Shown: piece after piece, positions 1-7,550 of the stretch | Layout of the letters: each line of letters begins with the position of its first letter | Position numbering within the stretch: the first letter of the stretch is position 1 | Assembly: GCF_004137085.1 (NCBI RefSeq) | Contig: NZ_QYBC01000004.1 | Span: 1-64,000 of the forward strand | Origin: Lichenibacterium ramalinae | GTDB lineage: Bacteria > Pseudomonadota > Alphaproteobacteria > Rhizobiales > Beijerinckiaceae | Length of the DNA: 64,000 bases | Direction of reading: 5' to 3' | Program-made: the position numbers and the translations under genes | The notes under the pieces: model-generated | Databases searched by the model: none | Told to the model about the DNA's origin: nothing | What the model saw: the letters and a program-made list of their open reading frames with translations, nothing else

Positions 1-87
1 CTCAAGGGCGACAGGCTTGTCGAGGTCGTCATGGGTCATTGGTCCGTGACGGCGAAGGGCGAGAAGGAGGCCCTGAAATGGTCCTGA
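1..87 (+). CDS. C-terminal fragment of a small protein, cut by the window edge
   Basis: An open frame enters from the left edge and stops at TGA 85-87. The visible 28 residues include GHWSVTAKGEKEAL. This resembles the last strand and turn of winged-helix DNA-binding proteins, which often read 'W.LT.KG..AL', but too little is present to assign a family. It ends just before the CGTTCGGG repeat array, so it may be a neighbouring regulator of the element. Confidence 0.5.
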   Translation, partial: LKGDRLVEVVMGHWSVTAKGEKEALKWS

Positions 88-91
88 TGAG

Positions 92-312
92 CGTTCGGGC
101 ACCCCGAACGATCAGCCCAAAACGTTCGGGGCGTTCGGGCCCGAACACAGCCCCGAACGACTCGCCCTTAAATCGTTGAAATTGCAAGCGTTCTGGCCCG
201 AACGCACCCCGAACGAAAGCCCCATATCGTTCGGGTGTTCGGCCTCTCTCCTCTCTTAGGAGAGGGCCGACCCCGAACGGGCCGAACAGATTGCCGAACG
301 GAGAGCCCGAAT
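92..312. repeat. Iteron-like array of an 8-bp CGTTCGGG/CCCGAACG motif
   Basis: About 14 copies of CGTTCGGG or its complement, some with one mismatch, fill the region before the DUF3102 gene. Forward copies start at 92, 123, 132, 228 and (TGTTCGGC) 236. Reverse copies start at 103, 140, 152, 197, 208, 272, 281, 293 and (partial) 306. A hairpin with arms 241-252 and 258-268 lies among them. Clusters like this are known as replication iterons or as operators for cooperative repressors; which applies here is inference. The motif core recurs in a palindrome at 1502-1523. Confidence 0.75.
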
Positions 313-922
313 GACCACGTCCAACATCGCCACTGCCATCAACGCCGCGCACGACAAGGTCGAGACCGCCAAGCGCGAAGGGACCAAGTACGCCATGGAA
401 GCCGGCCGCCTTCTCGTCGAGGCGAAGGCCACGGTCGCCCATGGCGCATGGGATGACTGGCTTAAGGCGAACGTCAGGTTCAGCCCAAGGACGGCGCAGC
501 TCTACATGAAGCTGGCTCGTGTCGCGGAAGGCGATCCGGCAAAAGCGCAACGCGTTGCGGATTTGAGCCTGAGGGAAGCGACTCGGTCCGTCGCGGAAAG
601 CAGGAAACCTAAGCAGGGCCTCACCGCCGACGGGCGGCACAAGGCCAACCTTCTCATCGAGGCGTGGCGCGAGGCTGGAGCCGATACCAAGCGTGAGATC
701 GTCCAAGAGATCCACGACCGTGGCGACATCGATCTCAGTCAGTACAAGGGTCTCATTCAGGCCGTCGATGAAGAGAGCGCGGCTCAGCGGGTTGTCGGTT
801 GGATCCACGATAAGTGCGGGATGGAAGGGATTCGTCGTTTCGACGCGGCACTAAAGGTCGGCTGCACGCCGCGCATGATCGCCTTGGCCATGAAGGCCGA
901 ACTGGCGAAGCGCAAGGCTTAG
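311..922 (+). CDS. DUF3102 domain protein
   Basis: A 203-residue soluble protein. Residues about 28-70 match the DUF3102 pattern: EAGRLLVEAK, HGAWDDWL, then FSPRTAQLYMKLA, a likely helix-turn-helix. The family occurs on phages and integrative elements and is presumed to bind DNA; no enzymatic role is known to me. The C-terminal half is helical and charged with no motif I recognise. ATG 311 follows the repeat array directly, with GGAGAG a few bases upstream, so the array probably controls this gene or is bound by its product. Confidence 0.75.
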   Translation: MTTSNIATAINAAHDKVETAKREGTKYAMEAGRLLVEAKATVAHGAWDDWLKANVRFSPRTAQLYMKLARVAEGDPAKAQRVADLSLREATRSVAESRKPKQGLTADGRHKANLLIEAWREAGADTKREIVQEIHDRGDIDLSQYKGLIQAVDEESAAQRVVGWIHDKCGMEGIRRFDAALKVGCTPRMIALAMKAELAKRKA

Positions 923-1020
923 CTGCCCGTGTTCGTTATGTCGTCGCTGCGCGAATTGCGCGTTCTGCGCGTCTTGCGCGCGACCTTCACGCCCTCAACG
1001 ACCGGGCGCATCGTCCGGGT

Positions 1021-1266
1021 ATGGACACCTCGCTCACCCCCCACAACCCCGGCCCCGCTCTCGCCCGCATCGAGCCAACACGGACCGGCTACGTGATCGA
1101 CTGCCGCGGCCCGCACGGCGCCCGGCATTACGACCTCGCTTCGGTGGCTGAGGCCGCCGAGTTCGCCAGGATTCTCCGGGACCAGGGCGGCTGGGCACTC
1201 CGGTTCGGCCCTCGTGCCGGTGAGGTTCGTGACCTGGTCGAGGAGCTGGACCTTGCCGGCGTGTAG
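1021..1266 (+). CDS. Small hypothetical protein (81 aa)
   Basis: The frame is open further upstream, but the natural start is ATG 1021 because earlier codons overlap the DUF3102 gene. The product has a middle part (RIEPTRTGYVIDCRGPHG) followed by two helices (SVAEAAEFARILRDQGGW and EVRDLVEELDLAGV). It could be a small single-domain phage protein. I recognise no family. It is transcribed in the same direction as its neighbours. Confidence 0.45.
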   Translation: MDTSLTPHNPGPALARIEPTRTGYVIDCRGPHGARHYDLASVAEAAEFARILRDQGGWALRFGPRAGEVRDLVEELDLAGV

Positions 1267-1470
1267 CCCGTCAGAAGGCCCGGGGAAGGCCATGCGTCAC
1301 GCCTTCGTCGGGATGCCTCTCTCAAAGGAATGCCTGTCAGCGTCCGCTGGAGGGCCAGGATGGGGCGTTCTGCGGGGTGGCTCGACGGGTTCAGGGTCCT
1401 TCCCCAGGGGGCCGGCGACTGCGGGTACGAAAGCACGCAATGGGTCACCAGTTGCAGACCGATTTAGGAG

Positions 1471-1625
1471 CCTTGACCCGGCCCGCTCCTTGACCGCCGA
1501 GCCCGTTCGTCAAACCGAACGGGATCCCCTTTCTCCCTCTACGAACCCCCACTCCGAACCCAGTCCGACGAGCCCCCTGCACAGCGCCGACGACTTGACC
1601 GAAGCCTTGACTGTAGGCCTTGACC
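1471..1625. repeat. Intergenic region with five CTTGAC repeats
   Basis: The 369-base stretch from 1267 to 1635 holds no convincing gene. Short CTTGAC copies lie at about 1472, 1489, 1594, 1606 and 1619; the last three are 12-13 bases apart and end just before the ribosome-binding site of the next gene. TTGAC resembles a sigma70 -35 box, so some copies could be promoter parts, but no clear -10 box is visible. Confidence 0.35.
1502..1523. promoter_or_regulatory. Palindromic operator-like site CCCGTTCG-N6-CGAACGGG
   Basis: A perfect 8-bp inverted repeat (1502-1509 and 1516-1523) around a 6-base spacer lies about 110 bases before the gene at 1636. Its arms share the CGTTCG/CGAACG core of the array at 92-312. 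The same DNA-binding protein could therefore act at both places. This is inference from sequence likeness only. Confidence 0.5.
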
Positions 1626-1635
1626 AGGAGGTCGC

Positions 1636-2157
1636 GTGATCCTCGAAAGCAAAAGCGATTTCGCCCGCCGGCTCGGCGTCTCGAAGCAGTGCGTCAGCGA
1701 CTACGTTTCCCGCCGGAAGCTCGACGGCGCCGCCCTCGTCACCCAGGGCAAGGCGGTCCTGGTCGACGTCGAAGTCGCCCTCGGCCAGCTCAAGCGCCGC
1801 CTCGATCCCGACCAGCGGATCTCCGGGAATGCCAAAGCAAATCTCCGCCCTCCGGCCGCCCCCGCTCCAGTCGCCACCGGCGACCAGCTGTGGGCGGTTC
1901 TCTATCAGGTCCCCGGCATCGCGGCCTGGGATGCCGCTGCCGCCGGCGGCGACCTCCAGCGGTGCTTCGACGCCGCCGCCAACCTTCGGCTCAACATCAC
2001 CGGTGAGCTGCACCTCCGGTTCGGCGCGGTGCTGCCCGGCGACTTCGAGCACATCGACTGGCCCGGTCTCGCCGAAGACTACGAGATGGCCTTCGTCGAT
2101 CCGCTCGAGATGCTCGCCGACTGGAACCGCCGGCGTCTCGCCCCCTCTGACCTCTGA
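1636..2157 (+). CDS. HTH protein resembling phage terminase small subunit (Nu1-like)
   Basis: A 173-residue protein. The N-terminal helix-turn-helix (about residues 4-30, SDFARRLGVSKQCVSDYV) is followed by DVEVALGQLKRRLDPDQR. This resembles Nu1-type DNA-packaging small subunits, which recognise pac/cos DNA. GTG 1636 is chosen because AGGAGG (1626-1631) lies at ideal spacing. No large terminase follows, so either the packaging genes are lost or the protein is simply an element-borne DNA-binding factor. The C-terminal half is unassigned. Confidence 0.5.
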   Translation: MILESKSDFARRLGVSKQCVSDYVSRRKLDGAALVTQGKAVLVDVEVALGQLKRRLDPDQRISGNAKANLRPPAAPAPVATGDQLWAVLYQVPGIAAWDAAAAGGDLQRCFDAAANLRLNITGELHLRFGAVLPGDFEHIDWPGLAEDYEMAFVDPLEMLADWNRRRLAPSDL

Positions 2158-2170
2158 TCCCGGAGCCCAC

Positions 2171-3007
2171 ATGCCCAAGCCCGCCGAACAGCCTCCCGAA
2201 CCCCGCACCTCCTCCACCGTCGCGGCCGAAATCACCGCCCAGGCGGACGCCCGCCGGGCCGCTGAGGCCGAACTCGACCGCCTCACCGCCGCCCGCCCGG
2301 CCATGCTCCTCGACCTCTCGGCGAAGGGTGACGCCGCCCTCGACGCCCATGACATCGCGACTGGCCGCCAGCGCCGGGTGATCGAGCGTTCCGACGCCGT
2401 CGTGACCGTCCTCGAGACCGAGCTGGCGCAGTTCCGAGTCGACGAGGACCAGGCCGCCCGGGTCGCGCTCTACGCTGAGGGCCAGGCCGCCGCGTCCGAG
2501 GTCGCCGACCTCGTGCTGAACGACTATCCCGACGCGGCCCGGGCCGTGGTCGACGTGCTGATGCGGATCGCCGAGGCAGGGTCCACCGTGGCGCAGGCCA
2601 ACGCCAACCTCCCGGCCGGCGCCGTCCCCCTGAGGCCGGAAAGCTTCCGGAACAACAAGTCATGGGTCGCCGATCTCCCCGCCCTCGCGGCGAGTGTGGT
2701 GCTCCCGGCGGCGCGCGCCTCCGAGGCCTCGATCTGGCCCATGGTCAGCCGCTCGGTGCCTTACGACCCGGGTGCGGCTCGACGCCAGCGGGAGTGGGAG
2801 CGCGACGAGCGTGAACGGCAGACCAACGCCGTACCGGTCACGGAGCCCGTCCCGAAGATGATCACGACCGTCCTGGCCACCGACGCATTTGACCGCCCGG
2901 ACATCACCGTCTCCCACCCCGACCTCGACGCCTGGCACCGCGAGCGTGACGCCCGCGAAGAGCGCAAGGAGCGCGAGCGCCGGTCCCGAACCTTTTCCAA
3001 CGTCTAG
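2171..3007 (+). CDS. Charged coiled-coil hypothetical protein (278 aa)
   Basis: ATG 2171 lies 13 bases after the previous stop. The protein is rich in Ala, Glu and Arg. Residues about 20-130 should form long helices, probably coiled coil, and the last 30 residues are an Arg/Glu-rich helix (REERKERERRSR). It has no signal peptide or membrane segment. The position in a co-directional run of small genes suggests a phage-like structural or assembly role, but nothing in the sequence proves it. Confidence 0.5.
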   Translation: MPKPAEQPPEPRTSSTVAAEITAQADARRAAEAELDRLTAARPAMLLDLSAKGDAALDAHDIATGRQRRVIERSDAVVTVLETELAQFRVDEDQAARVALYAEGQAAASEVADLVLNDYPDAARAVVDVLMRIAEAGSTVAQANANLPAGAVPLRPESFRNNKSWVADLPALAASVVLPAARASEASIWPMVSRSVPYDPGAARRQREWERDERERQTNAVPVTEPVPKMITTVLATDAFDRPDITVSHPDLDAWHRERDAREERKERERRSRTFSNV

Positions 3008-3017
3008 AGGCCGCCCC

Positions 3018-3470
3018 ATGAGCAAATTCGCCACTCGCCCCCGCCCCGTCCTGATGATGCCGACGGGTGCCCCGCCCGTCCCGGCCGCCGCCCCCGCAGC
3101 GCCCGTCTCCCTCGGCCCGACCGATCTCGACGGCGCCATGGCCTCCCTCGACGCCTTCCATCGCGCCAACGGCCTCCCGCCCATCGCGGCCCGGAACGCG
3201 AAGGCACCCCCGATCCGCGTCCCCGCGCCGATGCCGGTCAACGGGTCGACGGTTGGGATCCCCAGCCTGACCTACGAGCAGCAGATGCAGGCCGGCGCCG
3301 AAGCCGCTCGCCGCCATCTCCACCCCGAGGCCATGACCATCGAGCAGCAGGCCCTGAGGGCCCAGGCTGTCCGGGCCGAGCGGGTGCAGGAGGAGGACCG
3401 GCGCGCCACGAAGGCGAAGGCCGAGCGCCAGGCCGGCGCAGAGGCGGCCCGTAGCCTTCTGGGCAGGTAG
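3018..3470 (+). CDS. Hypothetical protein (150 aa), Pro-rich N-terminus
   Basis: ATG 3018 follows the previous stop by 10 bases. The N-terminal 35 residues are Pro/Ala-rich and probably unstructured. The C-terminal 65 residues (from YEQQMQAGAEAARRH onward) are helical with an internal likeness: AGAEAARRH and AGAEAARSL bracket the helix. I recognise no family. It looks like a phage-type accessory protein translated with the gene before it. Confidence 0.45.
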   Translation: MSKFATRPRPVLMMPTGAPPVPAAAPAAPVSLGPTDLDGAMASLDAFHRANGLPPIAARNAKAPPIRVPAPMPVNGSTVGIPSLTYEQQMQAGAEAARRHLHPEAMTIEQQALRAQAVRAERVQEEDRRATKAKAERQAGAEAARSLLGR

Positions 3471-3626
3471 CCCAATCGAATTCGGCGGCTTCGGCCGCCG
3501 TCCATGATGCGGGGCAACTCCAGAGGGCGACGCCGGCCCGTCCGACAGCAGAAAGGCGACCTCCGTGCCCCGTGATCGCATGTACGGACAAGGTCGTCGC
3601 GGCCGGCAACTTCAACTGAGGACTCG

Positions 3627-3905
3627 ATGAAAACTGTCGTTCTCCCCATCACCATCCACGCCCCGAGCGCCGCCTACACGCCCAACCGCTACGGCTTCGG
3701 CGGCCTGGAGGAGCGCGGCACCTTGGACGTCACCGAGCACCCCGCCGGCTCGCCCGTCACCCTGGACGACGTCGAGGCCGAGCGCGCCCTGGCCCGGTTC
3801 GGCGGCGAGGAGATCGACCCTGACACGGGCGCCATCATTCGCACCGTCCACCCGCCCCAGACCGCCGAGGACGCATCCCGCGCGGCGCACATCCCGAGCC
3901 GCTGA
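3627..3905 (+). CDS. Small acidic hypothetical protein (92 aa)
   Basis: ATG 3627 opens MKTVVLPITIHAP and the frame runs to TGA 3903-3905. The protein is acidic in the middle (DDVEAERALARFGGEEIDPDTGAI) and has no membrane segment. No family is recognised. It sits at the end of the plus-strand run, directly before the disrupted membrane-protein gene. Confidence 0.45.
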   Translation: MKTVVLPITIHAPSAAYTPNRYGFGGLEERGTLDVTEHPAGSPVTLDDVEAERALARFGGEEIDPDTGAIIRTVHPPQTAEDASRAAHIPSR

Positions 3906-3919
3906 AAGGTCTCCAGACA

Positions 3920-4161
3920 ATGCCCGAAGCCGCTACATCCTGTTCGTCATCGGTGCCGGCGCGCTCTTCCACCTGCTCGCCCCGGGCGCCCTCGACGAGC
4001 AGGTGCCCCCGAAGCGCTGGGTCAAGATCGGGGCGTGGGTCGGCATCGGCGTGCTGCTGGCGATCACGCTGACCGAGCTGCACGACATCGAGGCTCTCGT
4101 GCACCGACTGGCACCGCCCCATGACCGGCAGGCAGCTCCGACGAGGTTCGACGACCTGTGA
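3920..4161 (+). pseudogene. Frameshifted small membrane protein with two TM segments
   Basis: ATG 3920 has an AAAGGT site upstream, but its own frame gives a Ser/Arg-rich nonsense peptide. From 3931 the +2 frame reads a convincing product: RYILFVIGAGALFHLL (TM1), a charged turn, WVKIGAWVGIGVLLAITL (TM2), and a tail ending FDDL at TGA 4159-4161. No start codon is visible in that frame. A one-base indel just after the start explains this, either a real mutation or a sequencing error. Size and topology would suit a phage holin, but that is only a guess. Confidence 0.5.
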
Positions 4162-4297
4162 GGCTGGATGCAGCAGGGCGAGCAGCGACCGATATCGGTG
4201 CTGCTCGCTCTCCGTCGCTCACCGTGTTTCTCGTAATCTGAGATTGCGTCCGGTTGATTACGATAGCAAGTTGCTCTGGCTTCACAGGAGCTTCATC

Positions 4298-5515
4298 GTG
4301 GTCATCACCTATCCTCTGCTGCTCATCCTCAGCATGGCGCTCGTATCCATGGTCGCCGCCACCGCTGTCGGAAGTCTTGCCGTTAGGGCGGGCTTCCCAT
4401 TGCCGATGAGCGATAAGAGGATCGGTTGCGTGGATGGCCTGAGAGGCTATCTCGCCCTCGCCGTCCTAGTCCATCACTTCGTGATCTGGATGCAGGTCAC
4501 TCGATATGGCGGGGATTGGGCAGCTCCGACAATCAACGTACTCAACAACTTTGGCGCTGGTGGCGTCGCGCTGTTTTTCATGACGACAGGCTTGGTGTTT
4601 TATCCGAGAATATTGGCGGGCTTTCGAAGAACGTCTTGGTTTGCGACATATACGACCCGTATATTTCGGATTATCCCACTCGTGATAGTGTCCGTCGCGC
4701 TTGTAACCTTCATCATTGTGGGGCGGACTGGATCCCATCCTGGCATAGACTTCATAAAAGATGCTTTTGCTTGGGTTTCCAGCTGGAGGCAGGTCCCCCT
4801 ATTGGGGTATCAAGATAGTGGTCGGATCGACGCGTACGTTCTCTGGTCGCTGTGGTTCGAGTGGGTCTTCTACATCCTCGTGCTGCCTGCTTGCGCCCTG
4901 GTCATGGACATCATCCGAGATCGGGCGCCAAGCTGGATCGTCCCTGTCTCGTTGCTCGTCATCAGTGTATCGATCCGACAGACTCACTTCATGAGGGACT
5001 TGCCGCAGTACCTGCCTCTTTTCGCCGTTGCTATGATTGCATATGAAGCTCAGCAACGCGCGTGGTTGAGACGCGCCCTGCAAACCCCGGCTGCTGCAGT
5101 GTTCGCCTGTTTCGCCCTCGTCTTGGGGCTGACGACGTCGCCAGCTCCCTACGGCATCCCACAGATGGCCTGCATAGGCTTCTTCTTTACGGTTGTCGCA
5201 TGCGGAAATGGGTTCGCCGGTATCCTGCGGACCCGAGGCGCCCTTGCACTCGGCGAATGCTCTTACGGGATCTATCTACTCCACGGTATAATGCTGAGTC
5301 TTTTGTTCGTGGACGGTTCCTGGTTGATACATAGCGTATCAGTTGAGACCGATTTCTTCCTGATGCCGCTGGCCGCACTAACGATTTCGGTCCTGACACC
5401 GTTGACCTTCGTTCTCGTGGAGAGGCCCATGATCCGGATGGGCTCTCGCCTCGCTCGGCTGGCAACCGGACGCTATGTGCGGCCGTCGGCACCACAAGTG
5501 GAAGTGGCACCCTAG
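4298..5515 (+). CDS. Acyltransferase 3 family membrane protein
   Basis: A 405-residue integral membrane protein with about ten hydrophobic segments. The early motif DGLRGYLALAVLVHH carries the family's conserved Arg and active-site His, and SYGIYLLHG near the C-terminus is the usual late signature. Members O-acylate polysaccharides or lipids on the inner membrane. GTG 4298 is chosen because AGGAG (4286-4290) sits 7 bases before it; longer frames start inside unrelated sequence. Codon use is visibly more A/T-rich than the core genes, a sign of transfer. On a phage-like element it could be an O-antigen acetylase. Confidence 0.85.
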   Translation: MVITYPLLLILSMALVSMVAATAVGSLAVRAGFPLPMSDKRIGCVDGLRGYLALAVLVHHFVIWMQVTRYGGDWAAPTINVLNNFGAGGVALFFMTTGLVFYPRILAGFRRTSWFATYTTRIFRIIPLVIVSVALVTFIIVGRTGSHPGIDFIKDAFAWVSSWRQVPLLGYQDSGRIDAYVLWSLWFEWVFYILVLPACALVMDIIRDRAPSWIVPVSLLVISVSIRQTHFMRDLPQYLPLFAVAMIAYEAQQRAWLRRALQTPAAAVFACFALVLGLTTSPAPYGIPQMACIGFFFTVVACGNGFAGILRTRGALALGECSYGIYLLHGIMLSLLFVDGSWLIHSVSVETDFFLMPLAALTISVLTPLTFVLVERPMIRMGSRLARLATGRYVRPSAPQVEVAP

Positions 5516-5528
5516 CATCGATGAGACT

Positions 5529-5545
5529 GCTCTCGATTCGAGAGC
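5529..5545. terminator. Short hairpin between convergent genes
   Basis: GCTCTCG-ATT-CGAGAGC forms a perfect 7-bp stem between the convergent acyltransferase and glycosyltransferase genes. There is no T-run on either side, so a terminator role is only suggested by its position. Confidence 0.3.
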
Positions 5546-5620
5546 TAACGCGAATATGCCGAAGGCGAAAGCTCTCTACGTCTCGCCCAGCCGTGAGCAA
5601 CGGTTCCTCCGGGCAAGAAT

Positions 5621-6646
5621 TCAAAAGACCGCAGTCGTGGCAACGACCTTTCGGAAAAACCCTGCGGCCGAGCGCCCATTTATATGGGATCTGTATTTGA
5701 TCAACATCGTCGCTCGGCCGTTGGGCAGCACTGCTGCCAGCACGAACAGCGTGGCCAGGCCTAGCTTGTTCTTGGCCTTTAGGCGCTCGTCGGTGAGCCG
5801 CACGAGGAGCGACACGAGGCAGGACAGCGACGGGCGGCGGCCCGAGACGACGTCGAGGTAGAATTTTCGCTCACGCGTCACGAAGACGTCGTGCGGGTCG
5901 AAGAGGTCACCCTCCCAGCCCAGGCGACGCGCGACGACCTTGAGGTGCTCCATACGCTTGATGAAGCGCTCGACGTTGTTGCGGATGCCGACGGCGTCGG
6001 ACTTATGGACCGTGTTGGCGACATTGCGCCCGTGCACGCGGTAGCAGCCGAGCTCCTCCGACACGCTCACGACGTCGCCTGTGAAGGGCGCGGCATAGAG
6101 GAGCACGCCGTCGACGGAACGCTCGTAGTCGATCTCCCGGATAAGGTCGGCGACGTCCCGCCGGAACACGTTGCCGGACGTCGGCGGGCTCCGGTACACC
6201 CCGGTCTTGGCGACGCGGTCGGCGAGCGCCTCCCGTTCCCGGTAGTCGTCGAGGGCCGGCACAGCCCCGCTGATCCATTCGCCTCGGGCATCGATGCGGG
6301 TCAGGGCGAACTGGAGCTTGGCGACCTCCGGGTCGAGCCGCGACAGGATCGCATCGAGGGCTCCGGGCTTCAGCTTGTCGTCGGCGTCGAGAAACAGCAC
6401 GTGCGGTGCGGTCGTGAGGTCGAGCCCGGCGACACAGGCGCCGATCGCGCCGCCGTTGGACATCCTCACGGCGCGCACGCCGGCGTCGCTGATGACGCCC
6501 CAGGACCCGTCCGTCGAGCCGTCGTCGATGACGATAAGCTCGCAGTCGTCGCGCAGTTGCGAGGTCACGCTGGCTATCGCCTCGCCGACATAGTCCCCAT
6601 AGTTGTAGCATGGGACAATGATGGCGAGCTTAATGGTTTGGGTCAT
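5621..6646 (-). CDS. Family 2 glycosyltransferase (GT-A fold)
   Basis: A 341-residue cytoplasmic enzyme. LAIIVPCYNYGDYVGEAI opens the GT2 nucleotide-sugar fold, VIDDGSTDG follows, and LFLDADDK is the DXD metal/substrate motif. The C-terminal part contains one moderately hydrophobic stretch (LATLFVLAAVL) but no clear multi-pass domain. It probably adds a sugar to a surface glycan or lipid carrier. The start is ATG 6646; a TTG lies one codon earlier. It is convergent with the acyltransferase, and the two may form a surface-modification pair. Confidence 0.85.
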   Translation of the reverse strand: MTQTIKLAIIVPCYNYGDYVGEAIASVTSQLRDDCELIVIDDGSTDGSWGVISDAGVRAVRMSNGGAIGACVAGLDLTTAPHVLFLDADDKLKPGALDAILSRLDPEVAKLQFALTRIDARGEWISGAVPALDDYREREALADRVAKTGVYRSPPTSGNVFRRDVADLIREIDYERSVDGVLLYAAPFTGDVVSVSEELGCYRVHGRNVANTVHKSDAVGIRNNVERFIKRMEHLKVVARRLGWEGDLFDPHDVFVTRERKFYLDVVSGRRPSLSCLVSLLVRLTDERLKAKNKLGLATLFVLAAVLPNGRATMLIKYRSHINGRSAAGFFRKVVATTAVF

Positions 6647-6780
6647 CAAAATTACTCGGCTCTCGTGAACGCGCTCTCAGACATTAATTATTTTTTGAAT
6701 TATGCAGCTCGGCCTATGTTTGGCAAGCGTCCCGCTGATCAGCTGAACGACTGGCAGGCGTTCAGAACGCTTCGGGTTGC

Positions 6781-6902
6781 TGCGGAATGCTGCGGAATGC
6801 TGCGGTTTGTTGCGCTCATACTTGTGCACCCGCAGTACGGTTACAGCTTCGATCCCCGTCTTCAGCCCTCGTCGACCTTCTCCCCCCCCAAACGGGGGGG
6901 GG
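6781..6902. repeat. Short tandem repeat and C8/G9 homopolymer palindrome
   Basis: The stretch 6650-7290 has no supported gene. It holds a 10-bp unit TGCGGAATGC twice in tandem (6781-6800) plus a partial third. Further on lies a run of eight C (6882-6889), AAAC, and nine G (6894-6902), which can fold on itself and is prone to slippage. Confidence 0.5.
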
Positions 6903-7086
6903 TCCCCACCGTTTAGCAAGGGGTCTTTGCGGTGAGGCTGGGATCGAAGGCCGATCGGTTTTTCAGCATGGCGCAACGTCCGACAGCCTGGACGGCCCGT
7001 CAATGTGACTGGGCGACCGCACCAGCCTTCCGAGCCCGCCGGCCCCGGGCCGCGCGGGTTTTCGTGGATGCATCTTGACGCTCCGA

Positions 7087-7119
7087 AGCCCGGCCTGCCT
7101 CGCGCAGCGCCGGGCTTTT
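7087..7119 (+). terminator. Hairpin with short T-tract (plus strand)
   Basis: AGCCCGGC (7087-7094) pairs with GCCGGGCT (7109-7116), then TTT. It is the first of three hairpins in 180 bases, all with T's on the plus-strand side. The middle one is ACGCCCA-CA-TGGGCGT at 7212-7227. Confidence 0.5.
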
Positions 7120-7244
7120 CGCGTTTCAGCCGACCCGGCCGGCAGTCATGCCCTGTGGCGTCTTCCTTTCGTCACAGGGCTCGCACATAGGGACGACGTG
7201 CCTTCGGGCGCACGCCCACATGGGCGTTTCCTCCCAAGACTTGG

Positions 7245-7267
7245 GCCGCCCTCCGGGCGGCTTTTTT
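7245..7267 (+). terminator. Rho-independent terminator (plus strand)
   Basis: GCCGCCC, loop TCC, GGGCGGC, then six T's: a classical intrinsic terminator for plus-strand transcripts. No intact plus-strand gene lies just upstream, so it probably ended a transcription unit now deleted, or protects neighbouring genes from read-through. Confidence 0.7.
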
Positions 7268-7294
7268 GTTTTAATCGACGCCCGAGAGCGTGAC

Positions 7295-7462
7295 CTACCT
7301 CTCCCCCAACCGCCTCGTCACCTGCTCCGGCCGCGTCGCCTTGTCCTCGGCCGTCGCGATGTCCTGCACTGCCCGGGCCGCCATCTGGACGACCTCGCCG
7401 ACCACCGGGGAGCCGGCGTCGCGCGCCTTCCAGACCAGCCCGCGGAGGGCTACGACGAACTG
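7295..7462 (-). pseudogene. 5'-truncated hypothetical gene
   Basis: On the minus strand the frame reads VVALRGLVWKARDAG then MAARAVQDIATAEDK and ends GER at TAG 7295. Nearly every codon ends in G or C, as in real genes here, while the codons further upstream do not. No start codon fits. The good coding signal ends where the IS66-like tail begins, so the 5' part may have been removed by that insertion. The family is unknown. Confidence 0.35.
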
Positions 7463-7519
7463 CTGCCCTGGAACTGGAAGGCCAGCCGACCCGACGCAGC
7501 CCTGGCTCAGGCGGCCTGA
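7424..7519 (+). mobile_element. Remnant of an IS66-type transposase C-terminus
   Basis: The plus-strand frame ends GYDELLPWNWKASRPDAALAQAA before TGA 7517-7519. The 'DELLPWNW' tail is characteristic of the end of IS66 TnpC transposases. The part before GYDEL does not look like transposase and overlaps the truncated minus-strand gene. Only the last 25 or so codons seem to be left. No inverted repeat was found. The call rests on this short motif. Confidence 0.4.
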
Positions 7520-7550
7520 CGGGGCACCCACGAGCTCCTAAAGGCCGACA

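Noticed and set aside
92..312. CRISPR array
   Set aside because: The repeats are only 8 bp, occur in both orientations and have irregular spacing; no cas genes are near.
6677..7003. A 108-codon minus-strand frame over the C8/G9 tract
   Set aside because: It includes the homopolymer palindrome, has no ribosome site or family likeness, and uneven codon use.
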